From Euryarchaeota archaeon UBA52 (GTDB lineage: Archaea; Thermoplasmatota; Poseidoniia; Poseidoniales; Thalassarchaeaceae), in assembly GCA_002505455.1 (NCBI GenBank), contig DAVB01000067.1, positions 1-34,541 on the forward strand: 34,541 nt of DNA, written 5' to 3'. Position numbers and translations under genes: made by a program. This document shows, piece by piece, positions 16,276-23,704 of this stretch. Below the pieces are notes generated by a model. It made no database searches. It saw only the letters and a list, made by a program, of their open reading frames with translations, and was not told where the DNA came from. Each line of letters opens with the position of its first letter. Position 1 is the first letter of the stretch.

Positions 16276-17283
16276 TCAGTAAGATGATTTTGTTGTACTT
16301 ATCACCACTGCGCCGATCTTGTACGGATCTCCGTTCGAGGATGGTCTACGATCTTCGAGTCTGCCTTTCCAGCCATCTTCGATGGTGCCGATGGGGATTC
16401 TGATTGATGCCCCTCTGTCTGAAACACCGTATGAAAACTCGTGAATGGATTGAGTTTCATGGAGGCCGGTGAGTCTCTGTTCGTTGTGAGCACCATACAC
16501 GTCAATATGTTTCTTGATGTTCTTACCGAAAGCTTCGCATATCTGGCTCATTAGTTTCTCCCCTCCTTCATCGCGCATTCTGCCGTCACTGAAATTCACA
16601 TGCATTCCGGAGCCGTTCCAATCAGTGGGACCGAGTGGCTTTGGGTGCCATTCTATTGCCAAACCATACTTCTCGGCGTTTCTCTCAGCGAGATACCTGG
16701 AGACCCATATCTGGTCCCCGGCCTCCTTGGCGCCCTTAGCAAATATCTGATACTCCCACTGGCCGACTGCAACCTCTGCGTTGATCCCTTCAACATTCAA
16801 CCCGGCATCCAAACACATGTCGAGATGTGCTTCGATGATATCTCTGCCAAATGTGTTCTTTCCACCCACTGAACAGTAGAATTGGCCCTGAGGCGTTTGA
16901 TCGCGAGGGAACCCAAGCGGCAGGTTGGTCTCTGGATCCCAAAGGAAGTACTCCTGCTCGTACCCGAACCAGAAGTCATCATCATCCTCTTCGATGGTCG
17001 CTCGTCCATTAGACGCATGGGGGGAGCCGTCCGCATTGAGGACCTCGCACATCACCAGATATCCGTTAACTCTGTCAGGGTCGGGGCAAATGTATACCGG
17101 CTTGAGCAGGCAATCGGAATCTCCTCCCTCTGCTTGCAATGTGGATGAGCCATCGAACGACCACATGGGGCACTCATCCAGTGACCCACTGAAATCGGAT
17201 CTAATCATCGTCTTGCTCCTCATGCTCTGTGTCGGTTCGTACCCATCTAGCCAAATGTATTCCAGTTTAGACTTAGTTGCCAT
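16276..17283 (-). CDS. glnA: Glutamine synthetase, type II (eukaryote-like)
   Basis: From the ATG at 17283 the product is 335 aa, the short length typical of type II enzymes (types I and III are about 450 and 700). It makes glutamine from glutamate, ammonia and ATP. Type II signatures are KLEYIWLDGYEPTQSMRSKT at the N-terminus, CPMWSFDGSST, FGYEQEYFLWD (metal-binding Glu), PQGQFYCSVGGKN, NVEGINAEVAVGQWEYQIF, HPKPLGPTDWNGSGMHVNFS and RGASIRIPIG with the ATP/substrate arginines. Nearly all archaea use type I, so this gene was probably acquired from a bacterium or eukaryote by an ancestor. The upstream region is very AT-rich with paired direct repeats, which would suit nitrogen control. Confidence 0.95.
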   Translation of the reverse strand: MATKSKLEYIWLDGYEPTQSMRSKTMIRSDFSGSLDECPMWSFDGSSTLQAEGGDSDCLLKPVYICPDPDRVNGYLVMCEVLNADGSPHASNGRATIEEDDDDFWFGYEQEYFLWDPETNLPLGFPRDQTPQGQFYCSVGGKNTFGRDIIEAHLDMCLDAGLNVEGINAEVAVGQWEYQIFAKGAKEAGDQIWVSRYLAERNAEKYGLAIEWHPKPLGPTDWNGSGMHVNFSDGRMRDEGGEKLMSQICEAFGKNIKKHIDVYGAHNEQRLTGLHETQSIHEFSYGVSDRGASIRIPIGTIEDGWKGRLEDRRPSSNGDPYKIGAVVISTTKSSY

Positions 17284-17470
17284 GAGCACAATGGAAATAT
17301 ATTTGGCTTATTATGGTTTATTATGACAATTATTTTTGAATTGTATGTTTAATTGTTTAATTTTTTTATAATTAATTGTTATAATGTTTAAATCAAATCT
17401 TATTTTTCCCTTTTCATTCTTCATTATGATACAAATATGGTAAGTGATAAGCTCAAAATTGACCGGATTT
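17284..17470. promoter_or_regulatory. AT-rich upstream region of glutamine synthetase with phased direct repeats
   Basis: About 190 bp are strikingly richer in A and T than the flanks, with only isolated G or C between about 17326 and 17400. On the plus strand TTATTATG occurs at 17308-17315 and again at 17318-17325, 10 bp apart (one helical turn). On the coding strand of glnA these read CATAATAA twice and could be a TATA element plus an activator or repressor site. A second TATA-like AAATATATTT lies closer to the ATG. Short CAATT words recur further upstream. No gene is seen in this stretch. Confidence 0.5.
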
Positions 17471-17492
17471 GGAATGTCGGCATCGCCCATAT

Positions 17493-17720
17493 TTACACAA
17501 TTCTGTCCACGAGAGAAGACAAATGATTGTGCATTTGGATGATCTCGGCCTTCATATCCCGGCCCTGCTTCTCCGGGATTTCGATCGCACGGCCCTCACT
17601 GCGCTCCACTAGGCTTGAAACGGCACTGAGAGCCAGGCTTCCCTGCGATGTCCAGAGCCTCATAAACAATAGTAACTGCATGTCATTGTGGATGGTAAGA
17701 GGTTCCTGGGGAGACGCCAT
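17493..17720 (-). CDS. Small hypothetical protein (75 aa)
   Basis: The product is a soluble, probably all-helical 75-aa protein (LLLFMRLWTSQGSLALSAVSSLVERSEG followed by a polar amphipathic C-terminal helix). Coding is supported by a good TATA element 28 bp upstream of the ATG, the spacing expected for a leaderless archaeal transcript. The opposite-strand frame gives a Ser/Arg/Cys-rich sequence without protein-like character. No family is recognised. Confidence 0.55.
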   Translation of the reverse strand: MASPQEPLTIHNDMQLLLFMRLWTSQGSLALSAVSSLVERSEGRAIEIPEKQGRDMKAEIIQMHNHLSSLVDRIV

Positions 17721-17743
17721 GCCATGCGCTTAACATCGCTGTT

Positions 17744-17752
17744 CATTATACT
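17744..17752 (-). promoter_or_regulatory. TATA box for the 75-aa gene
   Basis: On the minus strand the sequence AGTATAATG is centred 28 bp upstream of the ATG at 17720. This is the spacing of an archaeal TATA box to a transcription start at or near the first base of the start codon. Confidence 0.5.
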
Positions 17753-17769
17753 CGCCATCAGAATTGGCA

Positions 17770-18588
17770 TTAATTACGTGAACTTCGTTCGGCGTTTATC
17801 TCATGGTCTGTATTTCCAAAACCCTCCGGGATGCCCCATTTTTTGATGTAAAAATCAATAGGAACAACTCCGTTTCCCCTATCCACTGCATAGTTTTCTT
17901 CGTAAATATCCTCTACGATTGGCGCTGGCCCGTCGTATCTGATGTACCAGTCTTCAGCCACCCCTACACCTGACTCCGTTCCGTCTGGACCGATCCAATT
18001 GCCCTTACCAACAGGGGCGGATGTGTTGTCGGAATTGCGGCGTTTCGCATAATTCACCATCAGAATAAATTGAATGGGCTGTGATGCAAGTACCAGTGGA
18101 AGAAGGATTGCTATTGGGAAAGACATGCTCTTGAGCTCTATCCCCTGTATCAATACAGACTCCTCGTGATCATCTGGATTCACATATACCGTGACTTCTT
18201 CGCCCTCCTGAAAATCGCGTATCACGCTCTCGGCCAGGGAATGAAATCCGATGAATGTGTTTTCCCAAGTATACGAAATTCTGGTTCCCTCGTATGATAC
18301 TCCGTCGAGGTCATACTGGTATTCTGCAAATGGCTGGTGCGTAGTAGAGCACCCTCCTTCCGGATCGTCATCACACGATTTTGCTGATTCTATCCCGCTC
18401 GAGATTACCACTCCTTGGGCCCCTACCCAATCGTCTGTTTCAATTTGCGAGGAAAGCTCGTCCCAGAATAGGACATAGGACAGGCTGCAACCGACGACCA
18501 ATAATACCGCTGTGATAGCTATCAATGGCAGCCTTGACTCGGCTTTCGAGTTACTTTTCACGGTACCTCTTGATTCCTTCACAGTCAC
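17770..18588 (-). CDS. DUF3592 domain membrane protein
   Basis: The GTG start at 18588 is supported by an AGGTG ribosome site 5-6 nt upstream; the product is 272 aa. A short basic cytoplasmic N-terminus, a TM helix near 20-42 and an extracytoplasmic DUF3592 domain (about 50-150) are followed by a second TM near 153-178. The domain shows DDWVGAQGVVISSGIES, YQYDLDGVSYEGTRISY and GEEVTVYVNPDDHEESVL. A C-terminal cytoplasmic tail of about 95 aa closes the protein. CDDDPEGGC could form a disulfide outside. The function of the domain is unknown. It is divergent from the iron-locus lipoprotein and shares its regulatory region (129 bp), with a TATATTTT element on its own side at about 18626-18635. 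Confidence 0.8.
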   Translation of the reverse strand: MTVKESRGTVKSNSKAESRLPLIAITAVLLVVGCSLSYVLFWDELSSQIETDDWVGAQGVVISSGIESAKSCDDDPEGGCSTTHQPFAEYQYDLDGVSYEGTRISYTWENTFIGFHSLAESVIRDFQEGEEVTVYVNPDDHEESVLIQGIELKSMSFPIAILLPLVLASQPIQFILMVNYAKRRNSDNTSAPVGKGNWIGPDGTESGVGVAEDWYIRYDGPAPIVEDIYEENYAVDRGNGVVPIDFYIKKWGIPEGFGNTDHEINAERSSRN

Positions 18589-18656
18589 AACGACACCTTC
18601 GATTTAATTCACTTAGATAGAACAAAATATATCATTTACACCTATAAAAATTAGTT

Positions 18657-18672
18657 TTTAGGCTGGCCTAAA
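18657..18672. promoter_or_regulatory. DtxR/IdeR-like operator, upstream copy
   Basis: TTTAGGC-TG-GCCTAAA is a perfect palindrome with 7-bp arms and a 2-bp centre. It resembles the TTAGG...CCTAA half-sites bound by DtxR/IdeR-family iron-dependent repressors. It lies just upstream of an AATATTGATAAAT element (18671-18683) that could be the TATA box of the lipoprotein gene, so a bound repressor would cover the BRE. Confidence 0.75.
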
Positions 18673-18701
18673 TATTGATAAATCACCGTTTATGCGGCAG
18701 G

Positions 18702-18717
18702 TTTAGGTTGACCTAAA
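18702..18717. promoter_or_regulatory. DtxR/IdeR-like operator, copy abutting the start codon
   Basis: TTTAGGT-TG-ACCTAAA is a perfect palindrome with the same architecture as the copy centred 45 bp upstream. It ends at the base before the ATG of the lipoprotein gene. It would overlap the transcription start and the ribosome site, so occupancy should block transcription. Two such sites strongly suggest metal (iron) repression of the downstream locus. Confidence 0.78.
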
Positions 18718-20001
18718 ATGAATGGCAAACTGAAGAGTTTAATCATGACCACACTAATGATCGCATCCGCTATGGCAGGTTGCCTTAGCGATGATTCATC
18801 CAGCAGCGTAGATCTCGACGATGCCGATGGCGGATATGAGTACGCATCCAACGTCGACAACCATCGCATGCTGATGGGAGATGTCTGTGACATCAAGGAC
18901 CTATCCGGCGCATACGACTGGGATGGCGTGAAGGATATCTACGAGAACGGGGAGTACGCTGAGAAGTCTGATGGCTCATACAGAACCCTCATGGGCTTTG
19001 CTTCGGCATCAGGCAAAAACCACGCCTATGACGACTACTACGGCCAAGACGGATCATGGGACCTCTTCGTCTCCGCTGCCATCGAAGGCACAGGAGCCTT
19101 CGCAGACGAGTCCGACACAGTAAGGGACCAGGTCGTAGAGAAGGGCATTCAGAACGGCATCATGACCGCATACGCCATCCACGAGCTCAACGCAGCCATC
19201 GTCAAGGCTGAAGCAGGCAACTGGGGTCCAAACGATGCTCAGCACGCATGGGACGAAGGATGGGCATTTTACCACGGCCCTGATGACTCCGGCGCAGACT
19301 TCGATGGCTGTGGACCGTATGCTACAGCAGACAAGAGGGCTGGCAACTTCGGGACCGACAACGCTGACGGCACAGCAGCAGCTAACGTGGCTACCCTCGC
19401 TGCAATGAACGATGGACTAACTGCCATGCAGAATGAGGACATGCAAGGCCTTGTCGACGCTAGAGACGAGGTTCTCAAGAATATTGTCATCGTATACTCG
19501 CAGGCATCAGTCAGATACGCTTCCAAGATGACAGACGACCTTGCAGCAGGTGATGCTGATGACTACGACAAGCATCAAGCAGAGGGTCACGCTTTCTTCC
19601 GTGTGATCGAAGCCTACGTGGCCGACCACACAGACGCATGCTACAACAACCAGACCCATGGCATGGCATACATCGGAGCAAGCGCTGCGGCAACATGCGA
19701 CGCCTTCACATGGACGCAGTACCAAGGCCAAGGCGACTACATGTGCTACAACACAGTGGTGCACATGGTATACGCTGAGGGGACAACCGAGGAAATCTGC
19801 AATGGATTCGCCTCCATGTTCCCCGGAAGCGGAATGCCGGGCTACTACGCAGACTACGGCGCGTCTCAGATCAACGATATCTTTGATCTGAGCGATGACG
19901 GAGACGCAACAGCAGATTACGAGGCGCATGTCCGCATGTACCTACAGCCTGCATGGGACGCATTCGGCATCACAAGCGACGATATCGGAGAGCTAGTCTG
20001 A
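18718..20001 (+). CDS. FEA1/phytotransferrin-like lipoprotein (low-iron-inducible family)
   Basis: This 427-aa secreted lipoprotein has a short basic N-terminus, a hydrophobic helix and the lipobox MAGC (Cys22), then a Ser/Asp linker. The mature protein is very acidic and carries Cys57, 198, 308, 327, 343 and 361, probably disulfides. Segments such as YAIHELNAA, HAWDEGWAFYHGP, GPYATADKRAGNFGT and HQAEGHAFFRVIEAYV, rich in His, Glu, Asp and Tyr, resemble the algal low-iron-inducible periplasmic proteins (FEA1/H43) related to diatom phytotransferrin ISIP2A, which bind ferric iron at the cell surface. This is a recognition by pattern, not a search. Codons favour C-ending forms far more than neighbouring genes, implying high expression. 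Two DtxR-like palindromes at its promoter and the ABC importer downstream support an iron role. An imelysin-type or other metal-binding helical family is the main alternative. Confidence 0.68.
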   Translation: MNGKLKSLIMTTLMIASAMAGCLSDDSSSSVDLDDADGGYEYASNVDNHRMLMGDVCDIKDLSGAYDWDGVKDIYENGEYAEKSDGSYRTLMGFASASGKNHAYDDYYGQDGSWDLFVSAAIEGTGAFADESDTVRDQVVEKGIQNGIMTAYAIHELNAAIVKAEAGNWGPNDAQHAWDEGWAFYHGPDDSGADFDGCGPYATADKRAGNFGTDNADGTAAANVATLAAMNDGLTAMQNEDMQGLVDARDEVLKNIVIVYSQASVRYASKMTDDLAAGDADDYDKHQAEGHAFFRVIEAYVADHTDACYNNQTHGMAYIGASAAATCDAFTWTQYQGQGDYMCYNTVVHMVYAEGTTEEICNGFASMFPGSGMPGYYADYGASQINDIFDLSDDGDATADYEAHVRMYLQPAWDAFGITSDDIGELV

Positions 20002-20002
20002 T

Positions 20003-20113
20003 CATAGAATAGAAAGTTGGCGGGAGGGGCACACACACCACACCCCTAGCTATCAGTCGAATCAGGTAATTCATCTAAACCTGGCTCCTCCCGTCAACAA
20101 CATTCTTTCTATG
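20003..20113 (+). repeat. Long imperfect inverted repeat with nested hairpin between lipoprotein and surface-protein genes
   Basis: The left arm begins CATAGAATAGAAAG and ends TTGGCGGGAGGGGC (20003-20030). The right arm (20084-20113) reads, on the reverse strand, CATAGAAAGAATGTTG then TTGACGGGAGGAGC. The two arms are almost fully complementary apart from a small internal loop. Between them a second hairpin, CAGGT with ACCTG (about 20063-20083), can form. The element starts 2 nt after the lipoprotein stop and ends 47 nt before the next gene. A transcript would fold into one long branched stem. It may act as a partial terminator or mRNA 3'-end stabiliser that separates a highly expressed lipoprotein message from the transporter genes. 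Confidence 0.7.
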
Positions 20114-20159
20114 CCAACTACTCGAACCACACCGTATAGCGGGCAGAGGTTAGATCCAG

Positions 20160-22601
20160 ATGAAGATGAAAGTGGCCTTTATCGCATCTATCTTGTTAAT
20201 GCTATTGATTTCTCCAGTGGTTCAATCGGAAGATGACGAGGGCTCGACATTCTCCCTAACTGGGAGCGTATTCACCTTCGACGGATCTCCGGCGAATTCC
20301 ACGTCGATAAAGGTCGATTCCATGCAATCCTCATGGTCCGATAACGGGCTCTATGTTTTCCATGGAATCGCGTCAGGAGAGCATACCGTCAGAGCCTATT
20401 TCATGAATGATGGCCACACAGTAGTCTATCGAAAGATACTTGTTGATTCTGATATATCTCTGGACTGGTTTGAAGGAAGGAATTGGATTACATTCAGAAC
20501 CTACGATGAATATTCGTCCGGAGAAGTTGCAACCGTAGTAGATGTGATTGAGACATCCGAGAGTATCGACTCGCAAGGCGGGATGGAAACTTTTGGGCCA
20601 TACGAAATCGGACAATATTACACCATACGTGCCCATTTCGGAGATGACGAGACCCCATCGCAATATATCAGATTCAAGATGGATTCTGGATCTTCTTCGA
20701 ATCCATGGCCAAACGATTTCGAATTCAGATACGGCCATAATAGCAAATATGGCTATCTCAGGAATACCCAGGGAGCCCCCGTGGAAGGGGCAGTGGTATC
20801 AATGGGGGGTGTGAATTCAATTACCAATTCAGATGGATTCTTCTTGATTCAGAATCTGGAAATCGGAACCATGCATACTATCACTGCTAACCATTGGGGT
20901 ATTGAGATTGCAGACCCTGTAGATGCTGAAATTGTTGCTGGAGAAGGTTGGCTCAACATAACTTCTACATTGGAGCCAAATTTTCCTGAGCCGGCTAATT
21001 TTACAACACAGATTGCCACCACACGGGATTCTCCGGTCAGCATAAACTGGGAAGGGGGATCTCATACAGATTACTTCACATTGTATGGGGATGGAGAAAT
21101 GATCTACAAGGGCAATAGCGAAAGCTTCGTTTTCGAGCCTTCTGAACCCGGGACGCATGTTTTCCGGATTGAGTCGGTTAACTCGAATGGATCTATTGTA
21201 AGCCCCAGAGAGTTGCAGATAATAGTACTCCCCCCGCAATCATCATCCGATTTATGGTCGTCCGGGATGAGCTGGAGCTACTATGTTCTCTCAACACCAG
21301 AATATCACCAAAACAAGACGTATACGGCCATAGGCTCTGAGAAACTACTGGATGCGTTTGGCCGTGAACGTGATACATATCTTGTCAGAGTTTCTGATGA
21401 GGAATACGAAGAAGGCGAGAAGGCTTTCAGATGGGTGGACTCGAGCAGTCTGCTGAACATCAAAACATACTGGTCAGATGCGCCGGAAATTTCTTCCTAC
21501 TACCAAGAAGGGAGTCTCGGATGGAATTTCACTGCATCTGGCGTGGGGGCTGAATTATTTTCACAAAATCCGCCGACTTCTCTTCATTTTAACAGAACCA
21601 ATATCATCGGCGTACCGGGGCATCCGAATGGATATGACGATACCATGAATACCGTGTTTATCGAAAGGGATGTAGAGATAACGACCCAAGCAGGGGATTT
21701 CAGGACGACGTACATATCCATTGTCGATACAAATGACAACATCGTATCATGGGAGCTATGGTACAATTCAACTGTCAGGAACTATGTAAAAATAATCGAC
21801 AGGCTCCCAGGTTCTCATTCAGATACCGTGATCTACGAGCTCACTTCATATGACGTTCCCACGACACCGAGATTCATAACCGAAGAAGATACGCTGTTTA
21901 CTGATGACGATTACAGTATTGATTGGGCTGATTTCCAGGGTGCTACGAACTACGAGTTATTCGAGAACGGCAAGGTCGTGTATGCTGGAGACGCTACTAG
22001 CTTCAAGCTCGAAGAACGGCAGGATGGCGAATATACCTACAGAATCGTAGCCACCATGCCCTCTGGAGAGACGATATCGGGCGACCCTCTCTCAGTAAAT
22101 GTGGTCTTCGCCCTATCTGCTCCAGTCTTCACAACACCAAGTGATTCCCCGATGTACATCTCAGAAAGCAAGGGCGAATCTGTATCCATCTCATGGGTGC
22201 TGCTGAGTCGGTACGACATGAGTGTCTTGACGGATGATTGCAGCATAAATGGCGAATGTGATTCTTCGATCGATTATGAAACGATGGCGGAGGTTGATTG
22301 GTACTCCTTGACGGTTGAAATTGATGGCGAAGTACGTGAAATATACAATGGTAGCCAGGCAACTACAGTCATAGATTTGGAACCGGGCCAATACCGTCTA
22401 AGGGTGAAGGCGTATTCAAGTTTGAATGGGGCTGAATCGGGTTATTCTGATTCAACATTCGTGATTGTGGAAGAGTCTTCGCCCTATTTCTCCCCCCCAT
22501 GGGAATGGGCAATATTGGCAATAATACTCGTGGTTGGAGGTTTCTCTTTCTCGAGTAACGCCCTTCGAACAGGGACATCACTAATCCAAGAGAGGGACTG
22601 A
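20160..22601 (+). CDS. Large anchored surface protein of the iron/heme locus
   Basis: The 813-aa protein has a signal peptide (hydrophobic 4-21, ending VVQSEDDEG), then beta domains. A carboxypeptidase-regulatory-like domain lies at about 30-105 (LTGSVFTFDGSPAN..., NGLYVFHGIASGEHTV). A second is at about 197-270 (GYLRNTQGAPVEGAVVSM, TNSDGFFLIQNL). FnIII-like repeats follow at about 285-355, 590-660 and 665-775, each with an FxLYGDGE/YELFENGK type strand and a G-(T/E)-H/Y-x-(F/Y)-R-I strand. The middle region (360-580, rich in Tyr, Trp and Asp) has no recognised fold. One TM helix near 783-803 and a short tail anchor it. Four bases separate its stop from the binding-protein gene, so it belongs to the transporter operon. 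A surface receptor or scaffold for iron, heme or a siderophore is a reasonable inference; no binding motif is evident. Confidence 0.7.
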   Translation: MKMKVAFIASILLMLLISPVVQSEDDEGSTFSLTGSVFTFDGSPANSTSIKVDSMQSSWSDNGLYVFHGIASGEHTVRAYFMNDGHTVVYRKILVDSDISLDWFEGRNWITFRTYDEYSSGEVATVVDVIETSESIDSQGGMETFGPYEIGQYYTIRAHFGDDETPSQYIRFKMDSGSSSNPWPNDFEFRYGHNSKYGYLRNTQGAPVEGAVVSMGGVNSITNSDGFFLIQNLEIGTMHTITANHWGIEIADPVDAEIVAGEGWLNITSTLEPNFPEPANFTTQIATTRDSPVSINWEGGSHTDYFTLYGDGEMIYKGNSESFVFEPSEPGTHVFRIESVNSNGSIVSPRELQIIVLPPQSSSDLWSSGMSWSYYVLSTPEYHQNKTYTAIGSEKLLDAFGRERDTYLVRVSDEEYEEGEKAFRWVDSSSLLNIKTYWSDAPEISSYYQEGSLGWNFTASGVGAELFSQNPPTSLHFNRTNIIGVPGHPNGYDDTMNTVFIERDVEITTQAGDFRTTYISIVDTNDNIVSWELWYNSTVRNYVKIIDRLPGSHSDTVIYELTSYDVPTTPRFITEEDTLFTDDDYSIDWADFQGATNYELFENGKVVYAGDATSFKLEERQDGEYTYRIVATMPSGETISGDPLSVNVVFALSAPVFTTPSDSPMYISESKGESVSISWVLLSRYDMSVLTDDCSINGECDSSIDYETMAEVDWYSLTVEIDGEVREIYNGSQATTVIDLEPGQYRLRVKAYSSLNGAESGYSDSTFVIVEESSPYFSPPWEWAILAIILVVGGFSFSSNALRTGTSLIQERD

Positions 22602-22604
22602 AAC

Positions 22605-23699
22605 ATGACCCAAAGAAGTAGATTGGCCTTCCTTCAAGCAGGGCTAATCATCGTATGTGCACTCGGTGCCTGGCAAATCTCAGATGGGTTTTCATCGGAT
22701 GAAGGAGCAGGCTCATTCTCGATTATCGACTCAAATGATAAAGTGCACAATTTTGACAGGGAACCTAGTAGAGTCGCCATAACAAACACATATGCTGCGA
22801 GTGTGATGAAGATGCTTGGAGTTGACTTGGATATCATCGTGGGTGTATCTGGAGACTTCTATGATGAGGAACTGTGGCCAAATCTTTCAAGCAAGGATTT
22901 GATTCAACAATCCGCTCATTCCGAAATCGACTTCGAAGCACTTCTAGATACGCGGCCCGAGGTTTACATCGTATTTGCAACGAATGGGATGGTGGATACA
23001 AATTCGATAAGACAGAAACTTGAGCCGATAGGAATCAAAGTTCTCGCTTTTGATTTCTACAAATACGACTCGCTGAGGACGGAAATCGGTTCATTAGCGA
23101 AGCTCTTGGGGAAAGAAAGTGAGGCCTCCGACATATTTGCTGAATTTGATGCGATTGAGAAACTTGTTGGAGACAGGATATCCGACCTACAAGAAGAAGA
23201 TAGGCCGAAAGTGGTCATGGAGCACCATGCATCGCTGACTAGGGACCCCGTTGTCCTAACAGGGACATCTCAATGGACGGATATTATCGAAATGGCGGGC
23301 GGGATCAACGTTTTTGCAGATCTCCCTGGACATACAACTCATGTTGATATGGAAGCCATATTGGATGCAAATCCAGATGTATTGATGTTCGACGGTATTG
23401 TCTTCGATATAGGGTTCAACTCTTTCGACGTGGGGGATGAATGTGCCACTCACATGGATTTCATCAAAACCCGACCTGGTTTCGATAGTATGACGGCCAT
23501 AGAAGATGATCGGATGATGATAATGTCAGGAGAATTTGCAGGCCCCATGATGATACATGGCCTACCTAGCTTGGCAAAAATCCTTCATCCGGATTTGTTT
23601 GAAGACGTTGATTCAGATTCCTACATCCAAGATTTCTTCCAAAATTATCACGGAGTTGAGATGACGGGTAAATTTGTCTGTTTTTCAGCAGGTAGTTGA
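22605..23699 (+). CDS. ABC transporter substrate-binding protein (iron/heme/cobalamin type)
   Basis: The 364-aa product is a cluster-A (BtuF/FepB/FhuD-type) binding protein held by an N-terminal hydrophobic helix (about 8-25) without a lipobox Cys. The mature domain opens with FSIIDSNDKVHNFDREPSRVAI, typical of the family, then DFEALLDTRPEVYIVF and the long linking helix GDRISDLQEEDRPKVV. The second lobe contains TGTSQWTDIIEMAGGINVFADLPGHTTHVDMEAILDANPDVLMF, a hallmark of the Peripla_BP_2 family. It delivers a metal complex to the permease encoded next (5 bp between stop and next ATG). Ligand identity cannot be read from sequence; context (HugZ) favours heme, the operators favour iron. Confidence 0.9.
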   Translation: MTQRSRLAFLQAGLIIVCALGAWQISDGFSSDEGAGSFSIIDSNDKVHNFDREPSRVAITNTYAASVMKMLGVDLDIIVGVSGDFYDEELWPNLSSKDLIQQSAHSEIDFEALLDTRPEVYIVFATNGMVDTNSIRQKLEPIGIKVLAFDFYKYDSLRTEIGSLAKLLGKESEASDIFAEFDAIEKLVGDRISDLQEEDRPKVVMEHHASLTRDPVVLTGTSQWTDIIEMAGGINVFADLPGHTTHVDMEAILDANPDVLMFDGIVFDIGFNSFDVGDECATHMDFIKTRPGFDSMTAIEDDRMMIMSGEFAGPMMIHGLPSLAKILHPDLFEDVDSDSYIQDFFQNYHGVEMTGKFVCFSAGS

Positions 23700-23704
23700 G
23701 AGTA

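Noticed and set aside
17527..17733. 68-aa plus-strand frame antisense to the 75-aa gene
   Set aside because: It is Ser/Arg/Cys-rich with no promoter or ribosome site; the minus-strand frame has a well-placed TATA box.
20030..20046. CA-rich run (acacacaccacaccc) as a microsatellite or operator
   Set aside because: It is short, imperfect and lies in the loop of the larger inverted repeat; no independent role is supported.
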